A stretch of 64,000 bases of DNA from Azoarcus taiwanensis (GCF_012910885.1 NZ_WTVM01000004.1:1-64000); one strand, 5' to 3'; positions 9,675 to 18,838 are shown, counted from the stretch's first letter. Numbers and translations: made by a program. The notes: generated by a model not told the origin, from the sequence alone.

Positions 9675-10270
9675 CCAACGTTTTCCCCTCACGACCGGGC
9701 GTCGGTGATGCGCTGATAATCGTCGATGTGCAGAACGATTTCCTGCCGGGCGGTGCTCTTGCGGTGCCAGAGGGTGATCGGGTGGTCGCGCCGCTGATCC
9801 AGCTCGCCGCCAGGTTTGCCGAGCTGGGTTTGCCGGTGTTCGCAACTCGTGACTGGCATCCGCAAGATCACTGCTCCTTCGCTGCGCAGGGCGGGCCGTG
9901 GCCTCCACACTGCGTCGCAGGCACCGAGGGCGCCGCATTCGCGCCGGGTCTGCGGTTGCCCGAAACGGCGGTCGTTGTCTCCAGGGCGACTGAAGCCGCC
10001 AGTGACGCCTATTCCGGTTTTCAGGGCACGACGCTTGGCGTCCAGCTCGCGCAACTTGGGGTGAAGCGAGTCTTCGTTGGAGGTCTGGCGACCGACTACT
10101 GCGTGCTCAATACCGTGAGCGACGCGCTCGCCGGGGGCTTGGAGGTGGTGTTGCTGGCAGACGCGATTCGTGCGGTGGACGTGAATCCCGGCGACGGCGA
10201 TCGTGCGCTGGCTGCCATGCTCGCCGCCGGTGCGCTCACCGGCAGTGCGACGCAGGCGGCCGCTGCATGA
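9671..10270 (+). CDS. pncA: nicotinamidase (isochorismatase-like hydrolase)
   Basis: This protein has 199 residues. It should hydrolyse nicotinamide to nicotinate for NAD salvage. The catalytic Asp19 (IVDVQNDFLPGG), the metal-binding set DWHP (Asp61, His63) with His80, the cis-peptide loop and Cys144 (GGLATDYCV) are all visible. The position that normally holds the catalytic Lys is Arg105 (VVSRATEAASDAYSGF), which is unusual. It overlaps the next gene, pncB, by 4 bp, so both steps from nicotinamide to nicotinate mononucleotide are made from one transcript. Confidence 0.9.
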   Translation: MTNVFPSRPGVGDALIIVDVQNDFLPGGALAVPEGDRVVAPLIQLAARFAELGLPVFATRDWHPQDHCSFAAQGGPWPPHCVAGTEGAAFAPGLRLPETAVVVSRATEAASDAYSGFQGTTLGVQLAQLGVKRVFVGGLATDYCVLNTVSDALAGGLEVVLLADAIRAVDVNPGDGDRALAAMLAAGALTGSATQAAAA

Positions 10271-11628
10271 GCCAACAAGAGATGCGGCCGAACGAGGGGC
10301 GAAGTCCGCTTCTCACCGATCTCTACCAGCTCACGATGATGCAGGCCTACTTCGACGGCCGCATGTTCGAGCCTGCGGTGTTCGAGTTCTTCGTGCGCAA
10401 GCTGCCGGAGGGGCGCAACTTCCTGATTGCGGCCGGACTCGAGCAGGTGCTCGATTTTCTGGAAGGCCTGCGTTTCGCGCCTGAGGAACTCGACTGGCTG
10501 TCCGGCACGGGTCGGTTCAGCCCTGCCTTCATCGAGTGGCTGGCGAAGCTGCGTTTTACCGGCGAAGTCGATGCGATGCCCGAGGGCACAGTCTTTTTCC
10601 CCGATGAGCCCATCCTGCGTGTTGTCGCCCCGCTGCCGCTGGCACAACTGGTCGAATCGCGCATCATCAACCTGCTGCAGTTCCAGACACTGGTCGCGTC
10701 CAAGGCGGTGCGCAGCGTGCTCGCAGCCGAGGGGCGGTTGTTGGTGGACTTTGGCATGCGGCGCTCGCACGGGGCCGAAGCCGGGCTGCTGTCTGCTCGT
10801 GCAAGCTATCTGGCCGGCTTCGCCGGTAGCGCTACGGTGCTCGCCGGCATGCGTTGGGGGGTGCCGCTCTACGGCACCATGGCGCATTCCTTCATCCAGG
10901 CTCATGACAACGAAGTCGTGGCCTTCGAGCATTTCGCGCGTTCGCAGCCGCAGGCCAACACGATGCTCATCGACACCTACGACACGGAGGCTGCCGCCGA
11001 GAAGCTTGTCGGCCTGGCGCACAGGCTGGCGAAAGAGGGCATCGAGATCCAGGCGGTGCGACTGGACAGCGGCGATCTCGGCGAGCATGCACGCAAGGTC
11101 CGTGCGATCCTCGACGCCGGCGGTCTGCAGCGCATGCGCATCTTCGCCAGCGGTAACCTGGACGAGTACCGGTTGCGCGAACTGGTTGCGGCCGGCGCGC
11201 CGATCGACGGTTTCGGCGTCGGCACCCGCATGAACACCTCGGCCGATCATCCCTATTTCGACTGCGCCTACAAGCTTCAGGAATATGCGGGTGAGGCCCG
11301 CCGCAAGCGCTCCGAAGGCAAGGCCACCTGGCCGGGCCGCAAGCAGGTCTGGCGACACTACGATGACGTGGGCAGGATCGTCGGCGACACCCTGACAACG
11401 CTGGACGACGACGGCATCGGCACCGCCTTGCTCGAGCCGGTCATGCGCGATGGCCGTCGTCTTGCGCCATCGCCCGCGCTCGACGCGGTTCGCGAGCGGG
11501 TCGCCGCTCAGCTCGACACGCTTCCAGAGCCGCTGCGACGGCTCGAGCCCGCGGCGGCCAGCGTGCCGGTAACCGTCTCCCCCGTGCTGCAAGCACTGGC
11601 CGAAGCGGTCGACAGGCATCCTCACTGA
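10267..11628 (+). CDS. pncB: nicotinate phosphoribosyltransferase
   Basis: This protein has 453 residues and carries family hallmarks: an N-terminal LLTDLYQLTMMQAYF, the active-site histidine region GTMAHSFIQAHDNE, and the substrate/phosphate loops DTYDTEAAAEK, VRLDSGDLGEHARKVR and FGVGTRMNTSADHPYFDCAYKL. The enzyme converts nicotinate and PRPP to nicotinate mononucleotide with ATP hydrolysis (Preiss-Handler pathway). It is translated in overlap with pncA and is followed after six bases by an acetyltransferase gene. Confidence 0.95.
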   Translation: MSQQEMRPNEGRSPLLTDLYQLTMMQAYFDGRMFEPAVFEFFVRKLPEGRNFLIAAGLEQVLDFLEGLRFAPEELDWLSGTGRFSPAFIEWLAKLRFTGEVDAMPEGTVFFPDEPILRVVAPLPLAQLVESRIINLLQFQTLVASKAVRSVLAAEGRLLVDFGMRRSHGAEAGLLSARASYLAGFAGSATVLAGMRWGVPLYGTMAHSFIQAHDNEVVAFEHFARSQPQANTMLIDTYDTEAAAEKLVGLAHRLAKEGIEIQAVRLDSGDLGEHARKVRAILDAGGLQRMRIFASGNLDEYRLRELVAAGAPIDGFGVGTRMNTSADHPYFDCAYKLQEYAGEARRKRSEGKATWPGRKQVWRHYDDVGRIVGDTLTTLDDDGIGTALLEPVMRDGRRLAPSPALDAVRERVAAQLDTLPEPLRRLEPAAASVPVTVSPVLQALAEAVDRHPH

Positions 11629-11633
11629 TTGCC

Positions 11634-12173
11634 ATGGCCGACTATCCCGCCGAACTGATTCGCAAGCGCTACCTCTTCGACGGCACGCCGGCGACGATCC
11701 GGCCGATTCGTGCCGAGGATGCCGACATCGAGCAGGATTTCGTGCGCGGCCTGTCTCGCGAAACCCGCTACGGCCGCTTCATGGCGACGCTCCGGGAGTT
11801 GTCGCCGCCCAAGCTGCGCTACCTCACCGAGATCGATTATGAACGCCATATCGCGCTGATCGCGACCATTGATCACGATGGTGTCGAGGAGGAGATCGCG
11901 GTGGCGCGCTATGTGGTCGGCCCGGATGGTCACACCTGCGAGTTCGCGATCGTCGTCGGCGACGCCTGGCAAGGCAGCGGTGTCGCCGGCATGCTGATGC
12001 TTCAGCTCATCGAAGTGGCAGCCAGTCGCGGCCTCAAGACCATGGAAGGCTTCGTGCTGGCGACCAATCACAAGATGCTGAAGTTCTGTCGTCAACTCGG
12101 GTTTCGCATGGAGCCCTTGCCGGACGACTTCGAGACTGTGCGCGTGGTCAGGTCGCTCGACGAGACCGTCTGA
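11634..12173 (+). CDS. GNAT-family N-acetyltransferase
   Basis: This protein has 179 residues. The GNAT fold is recognisable from TIRPIRAEDADIEQDFVRGLSRET at the N terminus, the beta-4 strand (CEFAIVVGDAWQGSGVAGMLM) carrying the acetyl-CoA pyrophosphate loop QGSGVAG, and the C-terminal LATNHKMLKFCRQLGF. The N-terminal SRETRYGRFM segment is typical of the small GNAT domains related to the Pat/AcuA protein acetylases. It follows pncB by six bases and could be cotranscribed with it, so a link to NAD or CoA metabolism is possible but unproven. The substrate is unknown. Confidence 0.82.
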   Translation: MADYPAELIRKRYLFDGTPATIRPIRAEDADIEQDFVRGLSRETRYGRFMATLRELSPPKLRYLTEIDYERHIALIATIDHDGVEEEIAVARYVVGPDGHTCEFAIVVGDAWQGSGVAGMLMLQLIEVAASRGLKTMEGFVLATNHKMLKFCRQLGFRMEPLPDDFETVRVVRSLDETV

Positions 12174-12191
12174 CGCTTCAGCGCGTTGTGG

Positions 12192-12881
12192 TCAGCGTCG
12201 CAGAAACCGCATCCACGCTGCGATGTTGAGCAGCGCCATCAGCGACTGCGCGACATAGGTCAGCGCGGCGGCCTCGAGGATGCGGCGTGCGTGCGGGTAG
12301 TCGTCCCTGTGCAGGTAGTCGCCGCTTTCGAGCATCGGCATTGCGCGGCGGAAGCTGGCGTCGAACTCGGTCGGCAGCGTGACCAGGTGCACCAGTGCTG
12401 CAAGCCCCATCGACAACAGGCCGGCGACCACGAACATCAAGCCCGGTGCCGGGTGACGGGCGATGACGGTGATGAAGGGTACGGCGACCATCATCATCGC
12501 GCCCAGACGCTGACCGAGCATGGCCATGCGCACCAGATGCTCACGCATCGCGAGCGGAGCATAGCCGTTGGCGTGCTGTACTGCGTGGCCGACCTCGTGC
12601 GCCGCAACGGTAATCGCGGTGAGCGATCGCTGATGAAAGTTGTTCGGTGACAGGCGCACCGCACGGGCCTGCGGGTCGTAATGGTCACCGATCTCCGAGA
12701 GCTCGACCGCGACATCCTTCAGGCCCTGCTTGTCGAGCAGCAAACGCGCGAGCATCGAACCGCTGCCGTAATAGCGGTCGGCGGGTTCGCTGTAGCGCTG
12801 CATCGTGCGACGTACCCACCAGCCGGGGAGCCACACCGCAAGCATCAGAATCGGCAGGAGGAATAGCAAAAGGCGGGTCAT
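12192..12881 (-). CDS. membrane zinc metallopeptidase, YugP family
   Basis: This protein has 229 residues. The zinc-binding motif HEVGH sits in TVAAHEVGHAVQHANGY. It lies between an N-terminal membrane anchor (LLLFLLPILMLAVWLPGWWV) and two or three further hydrophobic spans. The block ADRYYGSGSMLARLLLDKQGL near the N terminus and FDASFRRAMPMLESGDYL near the C terminus are typical of YugP-type neutral zinc peptidases. The active site should face the cytoplasmic side of the membrane, but no substrate is known. It lies downstream of argP in the same direction, separated by a palindromic repeat element. Confidence 0.85.
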   Translation of the reverse strand: MTRLLLFLLPILMLAVWLPGWWVRRTMQRYSEPADRYYGSGSMLARLLLDKQGLKDVAVELSEIGDHYDPQARAVRLSPNNFHQRSLTAITVAAHEVGHAVQHANGYAPLAMREHLVRMAMLGQRLGAMMMVAVPFITVIARHPAPGLMFVVAGLLSMGLAALVHLVTLPTEFDASFRRAMPMLESGDYLHRDDYPHARRILEAAALTYVAQSLMALLNIAAWMRFLRR

Positions 12882-12955
12882 GGTCGTATCAAGTCACTCG
12901 GCCTGGATGTGACAGCTCCGCGCCGGACGGGTTTCACCGCCGAAGCGATGTGCTG

Positions 12956-13086
12956 AACCCGCATTTCTCGCACCGTCACGGCTGCGGCCACCGATGCGCT
13001 CGCTGTGGCGCGCCCCTCGGTCCGTGCGGCGCGCCACAGCGGCACCTCGGCGCCCTCGCCTCGCGCCCGTGTGAGAAATGCGGGTT
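12956..13086. repeat. nested palindromic element (REPIN-like), 131 bp
   Basis: The outer arms AACCCGCATTTCTC (12956-12969) and GAGAAATGCGGGTT (13073-13086) are perfect inverted copies, and the pairing continues four more bases with one G-T pair. Inside them the arms CGCTGTGGCGCGCC (13001-13014) and GGCGCGCCACAGCG (13028-13041) are a second perfect inverted repeat with a 13-base loop. The right end overlaps the argP stop codon. This is the layout of REP doublets or small non-autonomous palindromic repeats. No transposase gene is nearby. Confidence 0.75.
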
Positions 13087-13972
13087 AACGGGGGAGTACC
13101 TTGCCGGCACCCTCAACGATGGCGCCGCACAGCTTGGTCATCACTGGCGACTGGACCTCCCAGTGGTGCCAGAACAGCGTCACGTCCTCATGCTTGTCTG
13201 GTGCAAGGTCGATCAGGCCGCCGTCGGCGAGCTGGGTGGCGACCTGGAGTTCGGGGATGAAGCCGTAGCCGAGCCCTGCGCTGGCGACCGCTACGAACCC
13301 CTCTGACGATGGCACGACATGGTAGGGGAACTGCCCCTTGTCGAGACCGAAGTGGTGGAGCAGAAAGGCCTCGTGCATGTCGTCATGGCGTCCGAACACG
13401 ATGGCCGGCGCACGACCCAGCGCGCTGCGGCTGAGCCCGCGCGGAAAGTGGCGCCGACGGAATGCCTCCGAGCCGATGCAGCGGTAGCGCATCACCCCCA
13501 GGCGCAACGCGACACAGCCGCGCATTGGTTCCCGCCGGGTGCTGACGCAGCCCAGCACCTCGCCGCTGGCAAGCAGTGCGTGGGTGTGGTCCTGGTCGTC
13601 GAGTACGCAGTCGAGCACCACGCCTTCCTGTGCCACCACCGGAGCGACCGCCGGCCAGAACCAGGTCGCAAAGCTGTCGGCATTCACGCCCACTGACAGA
13701 CGCATCGCGCCGCTGCCGCCGCCGGACTGCAGTGCCCGATCCGCTTCGGTCTGCAGAAGGCGCATCTGCGAAAGATAAGGCAGCAGTCGCCGCCCCGCAG
13801 GCGTCGGTCGAACCGGTTTGGTGCGCATCAACAATACCTGGCCGAGATCACTTTCCAACTGGCGGATGCGCTGTGACACAGCGGACTGGGTGAGCGACAG
13901 GCTGCGCGCGGCCTGCTCGAAGCTGCCCTCCCTGACCACGGCTTCGAAGGCGATGAAGCGGCTGTCCAACAT
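13085..13972 (-). CDS. argP: LysR-family regulator ArgP (controls the divergent exporter gene)
   Basis: This protein has 295 residues from the ATG at 13972, the usual ArgP length. A longer in-frame start at 14017 would add 15 atypical residues. The N-terminal winged helix-turn-helix reads FEQAARSLSLTQSAVSQRIRQLESDLG, followed by RTKPVRPTPAGRRLL, both characteristic of the ArgP/LysG branch. The rest is the periplasmic-binding-protein-like effector domain, which binds basic amino acids in known members. The gene is divergent from a LysE-type exporter, the classic argP-argO/lysG-lysE arrangement. It should activate export when lysine or arginine is abundant. The AT-rich stretch 13973-14093 is the likely shared control region. 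Confidence 0.92.
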   Translation of the reverse strand: MLDSRFIAFEAVVREGSFEQAARSLSLTQSAVSQRIRQLESDLGQVLLMRTKPVRPTPAGRRLLPYLSQMRLLQTEADRALQSGGGSGAMRLSVGVNADSFATWFWPAVAPVVAQEGVVLDCVLDDQDHTHALLASGEVLGCVSTRREPMRGCVALRLGVMRYRCIGSEAFRRRHFPRGLSRSALGRAPAIVFGRHDDMHEAFLLHHFGLDKGQFPYHVVPSSEGFVAVASAGLGYGFIPELQVATQLADGGLIDLAPDKHEDVTLFWHHWEVQSPVMTKLCGAIVEGAGKVLPR

Positions 13973-14093
13973 TAGATTCTCTAATTGAAGGCGATGAAAA
14001 TTAATTCTACTGAACATTTGAGCGCCGAGGCGATAGATTCATGCCATTCCGTCAGGCCGGTGAGGTCTGAATCAAACAAGAAGAGCAACGGAG

Positions 14094-14723
14094 TTGGATA
14101 TGTTGAATTTCGAAATGGGTAGCGTTTTCTTCAGCGGCTTCCTGCTGAGCGTGGGCCTGATCATGGCGATCGGGGCCCAGAATGCCTATGTGCTGCGCCA
14201 GGGGTTGCGGCGCGAACACGTCGGCGTGGCGGTGCTGGTGGCGGCGGTGTGCGACGCGATGCTGATCATGATCGGCGTCGGCGGCTTCGGCGCGATCATC
14301 TCGGCCAATCCCGACTGGATGGCGGCCGCGCGCTACGGGGGAGCGGCCTTCCTCTTCTGGTATGGCGCGCGAGCGATGCGCAATGCGCTTCGCGGCACTT
14401 CGATGCAGATCGACAAGCAAGGCGGGGGCGGCCTGACTCGGCGCCAGGTTCTGCTCGCGGCGATGGCGTTCAGCATTCTGAACCCGCATGCCTGGCTCGA
14501 TACCGTGGTGCTCATCGGTTCGGTGGGCAGTCAGCAGGCCGAGGACGTGCGCCTGATCTTCGGCGCCGGTGCGGTCACTGCATCCTTCGTGTGGTTCGTG
14601 ACCCTCGGCTACGGTGCGCGGGTGCTCGCGCCGCTGTTCGAGCGGCCGGTTGCGTGGCGGGTGCTCGACGGTCTGGTCGCGCTCATCCTGTGGACGATCG
14701 CGATCGTGCTGCTACGGGGGTGA
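14094..14723 (+). CDS. argO: LysE/ArgO-family basic amino acid exporter
   Basis: This protein has 209 residues with about six membrane spans. The family signature lies near the N terminus (SGFLLSVGLIMAIGAQNAYVLRQGL), and the ASP/NPHAWLDTVVLIGS motif lies in the middle. The related RhtB family lacks the AIGAQNAYVLRQGL form, so LysE/ArgO is preferred. It exports lysine or arginine and is transcribed divergently from argP. A GGAG ribosome binding site precedes the ATG. Whether lysine or arginine is the main substrate cannot be told. Confidence 0.88.
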   Translation: MDMLNFEMGSVFFSGFLLSVGLIMAIGAQNAYVLRQGLRREHVGVAVLVAAVCDAMLIMIGVGGFGAIISANPDWMAAARYGGAAFLFWYGARAMRNALRGTSMQIDKQGGGGLTRRQVLLAAMAFSILNPHAWLDTVVLIGSVGSQQAEDVRLIFGAGAVTASFVWFVTLGYGARVLAPLFERPVAWRVLDGLVALILWTIAIVLLRG

Positions 14724-14738
14724 ATCGGGACCGAGCGA

Positions 14739-15299
14739 TCAGCGGGGCGCGGGGTTCGGGATGAACCTGAAGTGTGCCGCTGCCTCGGCGCGGGCAATGT
14801 GGCCGACCTTCAGCCCTCGCCAGCGCAGGCGAGCACGACCATCCAGCGCAGCGAGCAAGGTGGCCTCATCGACCGACTGACCGTGCTCGTCGGCGCAGGC
14901 GTCGATGAATGTCGCGAGATCCCGGCCGTCGAGTAGCCCGGGGCCAGCCGGTGTCGCCAGTAGCACGTTGCCTTCGTCGTCCATCCATACCGAAATCGGG
15001 TCGCCGGCCGGCCTGCCGGTGTGTGCGAACACATCGCCGGCTGCGTCGAAGTGCAGCACCAGTGGCATGTACTCGAGGGCGACGAACACCTTCTGCGGAC
15101 CGTTCTGGACAAACCAGGCGCCGTCCTCGCCGCGGCCGTAATTCGCATCCAGCAACTTGCGCAGCCCGGGGTGGGAGACCGCCTCACCCTGCAGGCGCCA
15201 GGCGCCGCGGCAGTCCAGCGACAGCCAGCCGTAGCAGGCCGGCACGTCAGGCCATTTGGCGATGGCAGCGGCAAGGTCGTATTCGATGTGATCTGTCAT
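14739..15299 (-). CDS. conserved hypothetical protein (betaproteobacterial DUF)
   Basis: This protein has 186 residues from ATG 15299, which overlaps the stop of the upstream Mut7-C gene in an ATGA arrangement, so the two genes are coupled. No signal peptide or membrane span is present. The sequence shows CYGWLSLDCRGAWRLQGE, PGLRKLLDANYGRGEDGAWFVQNGPQKVFVALE and ISVWMDDEGNVLLATPAG. It looks like a family restricted to betaproteobacteria that is often annotated as a DUF2946-like protein, but I am not certain of the number. Function unknown. Confidence 0.7.
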   Translation of the reverse strand: MTDHIEYDLAAAIAKWPDVPACYGWLSLDCRGAWRLQGEAVSHPGLRKLLDANYGRGEDGAWFVQNGPQKVFVALEYMPLVLHFDAAGDVFAHTGRPAGDPISVWMDDEGNVLLATPAGPGLLDGRDLATFIDACADEHGQSVDEATLLAALDGRARLRWRGLKVGHIARAEAAAHFRFIPNPAPR

Positions 15300-16033
15300 T
15301 TGCGGAGCTTTGAGACGATTGCGGGTTCTTCGCACTGAAGCAGCGATGCCAGGCGCGCACGCATCCGCTGCCAGTGACTACCCTCCCAGAATACCCGCTT
15401 GCAGCCGTCGCATGTGCTGAAGCGGGTGTGCCGAGCCAGTATGCCCGCTGGAACCCGCGCGGAGGCTCGTTCAGCCTCGAGCGGGTGCAGAGGCAGACCG
15501 CACGTCAGGCACAGGGTGAAAGGCTTTGCATGGCGTCGAAGGCCGAGACGTTCGTCGAGTTCGCGAAACTGTCGCTCGGGGTCGGTATTGCGCAGGTAAC
15601 ACCCTCGCGCGATATCACGGTGCTTGAGCAGTTCCACATCGCGGCTGAGCACGATGCGGTTGCTGTCATGCGCCAGGGCGGCGATCTCGGCGTCCTGGAA
15701 GTGGTTGTCGTAAAGTGTGTCGAAGCCGGCGAGTCTGAGCAGGCGTGCAAGTCCGCCGAGATGCGCATCGGCAATGAAGCCGGGCAGGTCGCCGTCGTGG
15801 TCGCGCGCAGCGGCGACTTCGACGCTGGTTTCGTCTGTGACCCGCTCGTCCAGCGACGCCAGGCGGCCGTCTTTCGATACCCGCCCGATCTCGGTATGGG
15901 GTACCCCCAGGGCTTCGATCACATGCTTGAGCGTCGCGGTCTCGGGTGCGTGAGAGATGACGTTCCCGCCCCGATGCTGTCGGGGAAGGAAATGCACGAG
16001 TGCCGGGTCGAAACGGAGCTGGATGGTCGGCAT
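15296..16033 (-). CDS. Mut7-C RNase-domain protein with an N-terminal ubiquitin-like domain
   Basis: This protein has 245 residues. Residues 1-85 look like a Mut7-C ubiquitin-type beta-grasp domain (TIQLRFDPALVHFLP, LKHVIEALGVPHTEIG). Residues 86-240 form a Mut7-C PIN-like RNase domain with the acidic start FIADAHLGGLARLLRLAGFDT and IVLSRDVELL. It ends in a zinc ribbon with two CxxC knuckles (CLTCGLPL and CDGCKRVFW). The fold predicts ribonuclease activity; its RNA substrate is unknown. It is the first gene of a two-gene minus-strand unit and is divergent from the AddAB-like genes. Confidence 0.88.
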   Translation of the reverse strand: MPTIQLRFDPALVHFLPRQHRGGNVISHAPETATLKHVIEALGVPHTEIGRVSKDGRLASLDERVTDETSVEVAAARDHDGDLPGFIADAHLGGLARLLRLAGFDTLYDNHFQDAEIAALAHDSNRIVLSRDVELLKHRDIARGCYLRNTDPERQFRELDERLGLRRHAKPFTLCLTCGLPLHPLEAERASARVPAGILARHTRFSTCDGCKRVFWEGSHWQRMRARLASLLQCEEPAIVSKLRK

Positions 16034-16096
16034 GATCCTGAGCGGGCTCGTCCGGTGAGCCTGTCGGTCCCATAATATGCGTCAAACGCCAGCCGG

Positions 16097-18838
16097 ATGC
16101 CACGCATGACCCAAGCTCTTGCCCCCTCGGACGACGAAATCGTGCTTTGCGCCACCGCGCGCCTTGCGCGCACCCTGCCGCTTGAGGCGGCAGCCCGTGC
16201 AGGCGTTGGCGAGGCTGGGGTGCCGGTGCCGAACACCGCCACTGTCTCCCAATGGTTGGGCAACGTCATCGAGGAGGCGCTGTTGTGCGGCGAGGTGGCG
16301 CCCACCGCCTTGCCTTCACGCGTGCTCACGACGCAGGCCGAAGCCTTGCTGTGGGAGCGCTGCGTGCGCGCCGCAGTCGACGACGATATCGCATCGGAGC
16401 TCTTCGATGCGCGGGGTTTGGCCACCGAGGCGATGAAGGCCGCCGAGCTTGTCGATGTTTGGACGCTCGCGGTGGACCCGGTGCAGGCCAGCGAGGAAAG
16501 CCGCCGCTTTCTCGAATGGCGACAGCGCTTCGTCGACGAAGCCACGCGCCATGGCTGGGCGACGTCCGCCATGGCCGCGTTGAGGCAAGTCGAGTTGCTG
16601 GAGGCCGGCGTGGGGCGCATGCCGGCATCGGTTGCGCTCGCCGGGTTCGATCGCCTCAATCCGCTGGAACAACGGCTTGTTCGTGCCCTCGAACAGCGAG
16701 GCGTGGCCGTGCGAGAACGTGTCACCGGCACCGAGGCGCCGGGCGAGGCGAGGCTGATCGCGCTCGCCGACGGCGCCGCTGAATGCCGTGCCGCGGTGCA
16801 TTGGGCGGTGGAGATCGCGCTGGCGCGCCCCGAGGCCAGGGTCGGCATTGCGGTACCCGATCTGGCCGCCCGTCGCACGCTGCTTACCCGACTGCTCGAC
16901 CATGCCCTGGATGTGGCCGCGCTGCGCCCGGCCCAGGCCCAGCGTCAGCGTCATTACAACGTCTCGCTCGGCTTGCCCTTGTCCGAGGTGCCGCTGGTCG
17001 CGACCGCACTCGCATTGCTGCGTCTGGCCGCCCGGCGTGAGTTTCCGCAGCAGGATTTTGGCAGTCTTCTCAACGGCCCGTGGTGGGGAAGCGATCTGTC
17101 GGAGGTCGACGCGAGGGCGCGCCTCGACGCGCTGATGCGCGAGCGTCTGCCGGCCCGTTGCTCGCTGGCGCGAATCGTGCGGCTCGCGCGCAAGGCCATC
17201 GTGGACGGACTCGCCATCCACGGCATGACCGACCGACTGGAGCATGTCGCGCGTCTGCTCGACCGGCTGCCGCCCCGGCAGGCGCCGTCGGCTTGGCGCG
17301 CCAGTCTGCTGCGGCTGCTCGAAGCTTTCGGCTGGCCGGGCGAGCGCACGTTGAGCAGTCATGATTTTCAGGCGCGTGAGGCCTTCGTCGAGGGACTCGA
17401 GTCCCTGGGCGGTCTGGACGACATCACCGGCACCCTGTCGCTCGGTGAAGCGGTGGCGCGGCTTGCCGAGGCATGTGCCGCGCACCTCTTCCAGCCGCGA
17501 ACCGAGGGGCGCCCGCGCATACAGGTGCTCGGCCTGCTCGAAGCCGCGGGTGAGCGACTCGATGCGTTGTGGGTGATGGGCATGAACGATGCCTTGTGGC
17601 CTCCGGCACCCAACCCCTCGCCACTGCTGCCGGCTGCCCTGCAACGGTCCGCTCGCACACCGAACGCCTGTGCGGAGGTGCAGTTCGAATTCGCGCGAGC
17701 GATCCACGCCAGGCTGCTGCAGGCAGCGCCTGAGCTGGTCTTCTCGCACGCGCTGCGCGAGGGCGAATCCGAACTCCGGCCGAGCCCGCTGGTGGTCGGC
17801 ATGACGCCGCATCCGGTCGCGCCAGCGCTTGCCGGTACGCTCGGCGACCAGGTCCGCGCGGCGGTCGAGGCAAACCGCTTCGAGTATCTGGACGATCATC
17901 TCGCGCCGCCGGTGGCCGAGGGCGAGAAGGTTGCCGGTGGCACCGGCTTGTTCCGCACCCAGGCTATCTGCCCGGCCTGGGCCTATTATCGCCACCGCCT
18001 CGGCGCCCAGCCGCTTGAGACGCCGACAGAGGGACTGGATGCGCGCGAACGCGGCTCGCTGGTGCACAAGGTGCTCGAGTGTTTCTGGCGCGGGCGCGAT
18101 CTCGCTGGCGTGAAGGCCATGGACGAGGCGGTGCTTGCCAGGGAAATCGGCGACGCGGTCGCAGCGGCGATCACGCAGTTCACCGAACAGCGCGAAGCGC
18201 CCCTGACGCCGCGCTTTCTCGAACTCGAGCGCGATCGCCTGATCGACCTGCTCGGCGAATGGGTGGCACATGAACTGCAGCGCGGCATCCCGTTCGCGGT
18301 GCGCGCCTGCGAACACGAGCGCACGGTCGAGGTCGGCGGCATCGCGGTGCGCCTGATCGTGGACCGGATCGATGAATTGGCTGACGGCAGCCTGTTGATG
18401 ATCGACTACAAGACAAGCGCCACCGTCGACGCCACGAGCTGGGCCGCGGAGCGGATCACCGAACCGCAGTTGCCGATTTACGCGAGCTTCGCCACCGACG
18501 GCGAGCCGGTATCGGGTATTGCGCTGGCGCGGGTGCGTCTGGCCGGCGCCCGCTTTGCCGGCATTACCGCCGAAGATGGCGTGCTGCCCGGGGTCAAGGG
18601 TCTGCCGAACGCCCGATCGCTCTACGACGAGACAGAAGTGGCCGACTGGAACGCCTTGCTCTCCCGCTGGCATAGCGGCCTGACCACGCTCGCCGACGAG
18701 ATCCGTGCCGGCGAGGCGGCGGTGCGCTTCACCCGCGAGCAGGATCTGGCCTGGTGCGAGGTGGCGCCGATCCTGCGTCTGCCCGAGCGACGCATGCTCT
18801 ACGGGCGCCTGCTGGCTGCTGACGGAGCCGGGCAATGA
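16097..18838 (+). CDS. PD-(D/E)XK nuclease, AddB-like (RecB-type C-terminal nuclease)
   Basis: This protein has 913 residues. The N-terminal two thirds resemble an inactivated helicase scaffold as in AddB (ATARLARTLPLEAAARAG, LQVLGLLEAAGERLDALWVMGMNDALWP-like region). The C-terminal third is a RecB-family nuclease: GSLVHKVLECFW supplies the His motif and the catalytic core is LMIDYKTSA (Asp-x-Lys). It overlaps the following helicase gene by 4 bp. The pair should process double-strand DNA ends for recombination, standing in for RecBCD. A second in-frame start at 16106 is possible. No iron-sulfur cysteine set typical of Firmicute AddB is obvious, as in proteobacterial relatives. Confidence 0.85.
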   Translation: MPRMTQALAPSDDEIVLCATARLARTLPLEAAARAGVGEAGVPVPNTATVSQWLGNVIEEALLCGEVAPTALPSRVLTTQAEALLWERCVRAAVDDDIASELFDARGLATEAMKAAELVDVWTLAVDPVQASEESRRFLEWRQRFVDEATRHGWATSAMAALRQVELLEAGVGRMPASVALAGFDRLNPLEQRLVRALEQRGVAVRERVTGTEAPGEARLIALADGAAECRAAVHWAVEIALARPEARVGIAVPDLAARRTLLTRLLDHALDVAALRPAQAQRQRHYNVSLGLPLSEVPLVATALALLRLAARREFPQQDFGSLLNGPWWGSDLSEVDARARLDALMRERLPARCSLARIVRLARKAIVDGLAIHGMTDRLEHVARLLDRLPPRQAPSAWRASLLRLLEAFGWPGERTLSSHDFQAREAFVEGLESLGGLDDITGTLSLGEAVARLAEACAAHLFQPRTEGRPRIQVLGLLEAAGERLDALWVMGMNDALWPPAPNPSPLLPAALQRSARTPNACAEVQFEFARAIHARLLQAAPELVFSHALREGESELRPSPLVVGMTPHPVAPALAGTLGDQVRAAVEANRFEYLDDHLAPPVAEGEKVAGGTGLFRTQAICPAWAYYRHRLGAQPLETPTEGLDARERGSLVHKVLECFWRGRDLAGVKAMDEAVLAREIGDAVAAAITQFTEQREAPLTPRFLELERDRLIDLLGEWVAHELQRGIPFAVRACEHERTVEVGGIAVRLIVDRIDELADGSLLMIDYKTSATVDATSWAAERITEPQLPIYASFATDGEPVSGIALARVRLAGARFAGITAEDGVLPGVKGLPNARSLYDETEVADWNALLSRWHSGLTTLADEIRAGEAAVRFTREQDLAWCEVAPILRLPERRMLYGRLLAADGAGQ

